DNA of 64,000 bases from Andrena cerasifolii. Taxonomy: Eukaryota > Arthropoda > Insecta > Hymenoptera > Andrenidae. Under the pieces are notes generated by a model. It had not been told where the DNA came from and ran no database searches. It saw only the letters and a program-made list of their open reading frames with translations. Each line of letters begins with the position of its first letter. Position 1 is the stretch's first letter. This document shows positions 59,413-64,000 of this stretch, piece by piece. The stretch covers positions 24,333,001-24,397,000 of the forward strand of contig NC_135119.1 of the NCBI RefSeq assembly GCF_050908995.1. The letters are read 5' to 3'. The translations under genes and the position numbers were made by a program.

Positions 59413-62281
59413 TATTGCGATGCTTGATAAGTTGATATACGTATTCAGCTTTTTTAAACAACCGAGTACTCGAAAAGCATGTACAAAATCTTTACCTATG
59501 TGAAACTTTAGAATAAGATGATTGATGATTCATATGCTTGTATATCAAATTTCATTTTTAATTCCAATTTAAGTAAATGAATTTAATAATCAAATTGAAT
59601 TTGAGTACCTCAATTAAAATTCAAATCGCGAGAAATTTAAAATATAACTGTAGAATGTAACATACCTAATAGTACTTCTTCTTTTTATTTAATTGAATCT
59701 TTTTTAATAATGGTCGTTTCAATACCGCTAATGAACAGGGGACCAATAACTGTTTCACCGTTTCCGCGATTATAAAATAGTCGCCGGCCGCCCGGCCAAT
59801 TACTGCCATTTAACATTATTCATATGACAGCTGTTGGCCTCCCGTAATTTTCATAATATATGTATAATTTTAACGAATAAATAATATTCTTTTACAGTTT
59901 TAACCTGTATTTAGCAATATATGAAGAATATGAGGGATATAGATATCATAAATACATTAAAATATTCGAAAACTTTTAACTGGACTCCTATGGTTTTTTG
60001 ATTGAACCGCTGTAATTTTCAAGCTACAAAGCCGAGTCATCCTATCTGCTTTTCTGTATAATCACAGTATATAATGAGTGACGAAATATTGATTACATAC
60101 TACGAAAGAGAGTACAAGGAATATGAATATGTTCATTAAAAAAAACATAACATTGGTATTTCATTATATTTTTTTATTTCTCAAAATAGGGCCAATCACT
60201 GTCAGGTAGCCAACGACTGTACTCTTTACCCCCATTTAGTCGTGCCGCTGGCCGCTACAATATATCTAATTATCTGTAGGATTGAGTTTTTCTACATCTA
60301 TTTTAATTTTAGTTTTAGTTTATATGTAATCCTTTTTTTAAATTCTTCTCACTGTAAACTAAAGGATACTATACCCGTGAAGTAATAATAATAATAATAA
60401 TAATAATACAATAACGATGCAGTTCGAGAATAAATTTAGAGTCTAGTGTAAGGAACAGTTACAAAGGGTTTGGAACGAACCCCTCTGGAGTAATTTCTGT
60501 TTCCGCGTTCTGGAAACACAAGCTCTCCTTAATTTTTTAAAACGTGTGCTTTCGCGCCACTCATTGATTCGCGCGCTTCTATTATTACCCCTTTATCAGC
60601 CCACTGGTATCTGCACGAATAAATAGTATTCATATCCTCGCGCGAACACTGTTTCTTGCGCGAGCAAAAGGATGAAACAAACATGAAACGAAGAGTGTTA
60701 TTAGTAAACGATTGTACGTGCTGCAAAGCCCCGTGTCCTTGGCAACTTTAAACAATCCCAATGGCAACATTTAACATCTCACCAAACTCGTCCCCTGGAA
60801 ACGAATTCGCTCTTATCTTGACGGCCGTTTGAATACTTTACGAGGTGCATTTCATCAGTCGGTTCTTATCGACTCGCGTTCTTCGTGCGACCACACTGGC
60901 ACCGATGCTTGGTCATAAAACTCGTACAGCTTCTTTCAATCTTTCTATCCCCGAGTGAAGTACGTACCTCCGCGCAAAGCAAGCAAATTGGCCTCGAATT
61001 TCATAGCCGAGACGAACGTCGAACGTGCTTTGTTTCGGAGCCGCTGCGTTAAAAGCAAACGCTCACTCGCAATTAAAACAACAGACTCGCCACAATTCTT
61101 CCTGACAATTCTCCTTGGTCCCCGCTTACTTTGCCCCTTGGCTTCGCGGTCCGCGAAGAGAAGCCCAACACCTACCGCGAATTTAATGGACCCCCCGTTT
61201 TTCGTAACGCCGCGCGCTACCATTGTGCAAATCCGCGCACGTGCTCGCCGCTTTCCGCACGACGCTTTCCTCATTTCGAATTCCTCCTGTCGACGCGGAA
61301 TGAAACGAAATTGCCCGAGCGCTACTCCGCTCTCTTCGCAAAGCGTATTTGAATTTTACGTAACGCCTTAATTATACGATCGCCGCTGGTCGGAATGTTC
61401 CTCGCGAAACAATCGCGAACCTTCCGTATTCCCAGCGGACGTTATCGAACCTTTCGATCGGCCTTTCCAATAGGCCCCGTCCCCCGTCCCTTGCTCTCCC
61501 CATGGAAATCGGTCGGGGAAAAGTGTTATCTTGGAATTCGAGCGCCTCGACCCGCCACCGGCACGCGAAACGTGCCACGGTCGACTGGGTCGTTGATAAG
61601 GGGAAGAAGCAACTGGGACAAAGAAAACGGAGGAACTTCTTTCCCCCCCCCCCCCCTCTGGTTGTCTTATCGATATAAATCACGTTGCTGCGAGCCCACC
61701 GGCTCGTGCACCGCGCGGAATGCAATCATTGTCGTCCCGATAATTCCTACGTTTACGCTCGCGGACATAGCTGGGACGGCCGGTGAAAACACGGGAAATT
61801 ATCGGTAACGATACGCGCGATGACAGGCCAAGTTATTACCGGCGAGTCGCGCGGAAACCGCGGCACGGTAATGGGGAATAAGGTCGTTTCACCGTGGACG
61901 TCTTCGTTCGGGCGCCCTTTCCTTTCTGACCGCTTTCCCTCGGCGCCGACGTCCTTCCTTTCTGTCCCTCCGTGTTACGTCAGTGTTCGATGTTCGCGGC
62001 AGACGTGCGAGAGTGCATCGTAATGAAATGCAATTTGCACGGTGCACTTTAAGCAGGTTTACGCGCCAGATAGTGGGCGTTCTTTTTCTTTTTTAAATTG
62101 TTTATTCACGTCGTCACGGAAACGTATTTGTAATTTCAAAGCACTTGTTCAAATTATACTGGCCGCCTTAGGTAAAATGTCCCCTATCTAGAATTTGTCC
62201 ATTTTTCGAGAAATGTTGAAATGTTTGAAGTGCCACAAGTGTTCTACCTTTTAAGTAAAGCTAGAAAACTCTATGTGCTTC
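59413..62281. other. Intergenic or intronic, no gene recognised
   Basis: AT-rich to 60530, then CpG-rich 60900-62040 with many overlapping frames (for example 60955-61371 and 61395-61808) that look compositional. A poly-C run is near 61645. No kinase exon recognised. Confidence 0.45.
60382..60408. repeat. (AAT)n microsatellite, about 9 repeats
   Basis: A short uninterrupted AAT run. Confidence 0.9.
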
Positions 62282-62791
62282 GTGGAGATCCAAAAGTTAT
62301 TATCCGATTCGACTGAAACTTTTTTTACTTGGAAGAATATACTTCTGGCAAGGAGGGATACCAGAAAAAATTACAGAAATTGAAAATTTGTAATTTTCAA
62401 AGGCGTTGGAAGAACGAAAAATATAGGGAAAAAGTGATTTCAAACTTCAAGTGTCTTTATTTTAAAAAAATGTCATTTTTTCATTTTTGCTGCCCCCTTC
62501 CCCTAGGCAGAAGTATATTCTTCAAAATAAGAAAAGTTTCAGTCGATTCGGATAATAACTATTGGAGATACATGTCCCACCGATTTGGATGAATTTTTTG
62601 ACGACTTCACTTTAACCACTCCCCAGTGCCGTCTGCAATGATTAATTACAAAACAAAAAATATATTTCTATAATATAAGATATTCTTAATACAATGAAAA
62701 AAGTCCCAGTAAATTATATATAATAGTTTTCCTTTAATTAATTCCTAAAGATCACCTATTTTTTCGGCTCTAGACCGGAACCTCCCCTTAA
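62282..62791. mobile_element. TTAA family C element, right end present
   Basis: The right terminus CTCTAGACCGGAACCTCCCC is followed by TTAA (62788-62791). Both arms are present for about 200 bp around a centre near 62440 (CCGATTCGACTGAAACTTTT left, inverse right at about 62540), but the left terminus is missing. The most complete family C copy here. Confidence 0.8.
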
Positions 62792-63466
62792 CTAAGGAGG
62801 ACAGTATAGTTCGTACATGTTCCGAAAAATAAATAATCCCTCTGTCTGCACCAGATAGTGTTCGGTGATTAGAGAAATGGCTGAAACCTGAAAGCGAGAT
62901 TACAGGGAACAAACCTCCAAATATATTTATTACCTTCTTGCGTTGGCCACGTTTGGGGAACCAGTGGCGGTATTAAATCAGTTTGAGGGCAGTTCGTAAT
63001 TGTATCGTTCGCCACGCGTCCCGAGCTCACGTCCCGCGGGTCGTAATTAACAACGCGTGCGACGTTACGCTAATCGATCTTAATGGCGCGCCTTACGATA
63101 TTAATACGACCCGTGATATAATATCGCGTAACTCGCGCGTCAATTAAGCCAAGCTCTCGGGTCGGTGTATCGAGGTGTCCGATCGACCGACGCCGAGATC
63201 AAAGAAAAGCGAGTTGTTCGGTCCGAAAATAGTACATCGCGCTCGAGCAAGCGGGCGCTCGTGGAACCGCGACACCAAGAACTCCGTGTAACCGATGCGC
63301 GGAAATATTTCGCTGCTTCGACGCACGGAGGTGAGCAACCGAGAAGGAAGACTAGAGAGGAACGGAGAATCGAATAAAAGAAGGAAGCGCAAAATACTTG
63401 GAAGGAAAAACAAAAGTCGAGCGCAGCGACAGGCGACCCAGAGAAGAAGGCGACTGTTACTACAAG
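62792..63466. other. Spacer, no gene recognised
   Basis: GC-rich from 62990, with overlapping minus-strand frames (63140-63520) and no recognisable protein. Confidence 0.45.
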
Positions 63467-64000
63467 TAGGGTAGACTGGGGGTGGTAGTAACACTTTGAC
63501 TTTGGAATACGCTTACGCAAAAACTATTACAGTTACAACAGTTTTTTTTTTTTACGAAAATGTTACTTACTTCTCTGACATTATTTGAGCCGCAACAGTT
63601 TCGCTGTATGTCAAGTAACATTCCGGTTATTAATAAAAACTGAGAAGCGGAGAAAGTGTTACAACCGTCCCTGACCCCGGGTCGGTTGTAACGCTACATG
63701 GAGTCGATTGTAGCTCAAATTTAACATTACAAAATTCAAATATTTATTGATTTTAATTGTAATAGTGAATGGAAAAAAGTAAAATTTATAACCAATTATG
63801 CGGTGTCGCCATTGTGGCAGAAATAGAAACCGTTTTGGCTGGTGCACTCTTCGTGGGATCAATCCTTACATTCAGCACATTGCACCTATTTTTTATTTGG
63901 TTTGCTTGTGCTGTGCTATAGGATTCCATGCAAACAAGACAATATTATTAATCTTCTTTGTACCTATTCGATCCCGCCTGCCGATGTTACAATCGCCCCT
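63467..64000. mobile_element. MITE with TAGGGTAGACTGGGGG end, cut by window edge
   Basis: The left end TAGGGTAGACTGGGGGTGGT, then GTAACA. Internal motifs (GTTACAACCGTCCCTGACCC near 63658, GTTACAATCGCCCCT at the last bases) are inverse-like copies of the terminus, so the right end probably lies just beyond 64000. Confidence 0.5.

Noticed and set aside
1..64000. CRISPR arrays, operons, bacterial-type defence systems
   Set aside because: The spliced genes, short GT-AG introns and MITEs show a eukaryotic (insect) nuclear region; tandem arrays here have no unique spacers.

Overview
The window is nuclear DNA of an insect, probably a hymenopteran. The evidence is spliced genes with many introns of 64-76 bp, insect-type gene families, a CpG-rich moderately AT-biased background, and a very high load of small non-autonomous DNA transposons. 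The order is an inference; no marker in the window proves it.

Three protein genes can be modelled with confidence. (1) A GNAT-fold N-acetyltransferase on the minus strand (31510-35965): four exons, 253 residues, all splice phases agreeing. (2) The nucleostemin/GNL3 orthologue on the minus strand (37452-40960): eight exons, 574 residues, with the circularly permuted G4-G5-G1-G3 GTPase order. (3) The first coding exon of a TESK/center divider type protein kinase on the plus strand (47702-49207). It is open for 502 codons and is cut by an intron inside the kinase glycine loop region; the remaining kinase exons are not in the window. A fourth candidate is one orphan minus-strand exon at 21286-21465, rich in N-glycosylation sequons. 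A tRNA-like sequence with a T7 run lies at 51032-51115.

Layout. 1-21 kb: no recognisable gene; MITEs, a 21-bp AT satellite, a 28-bp minisatellite, an AAT microsatellite. 21-31 kb: the orphan exon among large palindromic MITEs, including a 1-kb Transib-like element. 31-41 kb: the GNAT and GNL3 genes, 1.5 kb apart on the same strand, with transposons in introns that can be read to the base. 42-47 kb: a nested pogo-like MITE, a CpG-rich block that may hold the upstream exon and promoter of the kinase gene, and a 140-bp tandem array. 47.7-49.2 kb: the kinase exon. 49-64 kb: probably kinase-gene intron or intergenic DNA, full of nested MITEs, a second 140-bp array inside a hAT-like element, and a recently inserted 183-bp palindrome.

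The strongest novelty is the transposon landscape. At least three palindromic families share TTAA target sites and GGGG/CCCC ends. Three others share CAAGG/CCTTG ends with TWA duplications. Several hAT-like copies carry 8-bp target duplications, one inside a 67-bp ancestral intron. One element has RAG-heptamer-like CACAGTG ends and a 5-bp CGACG duplication. No transposase gene is visible, so all would be moved by enzymes encoded elsewhere.
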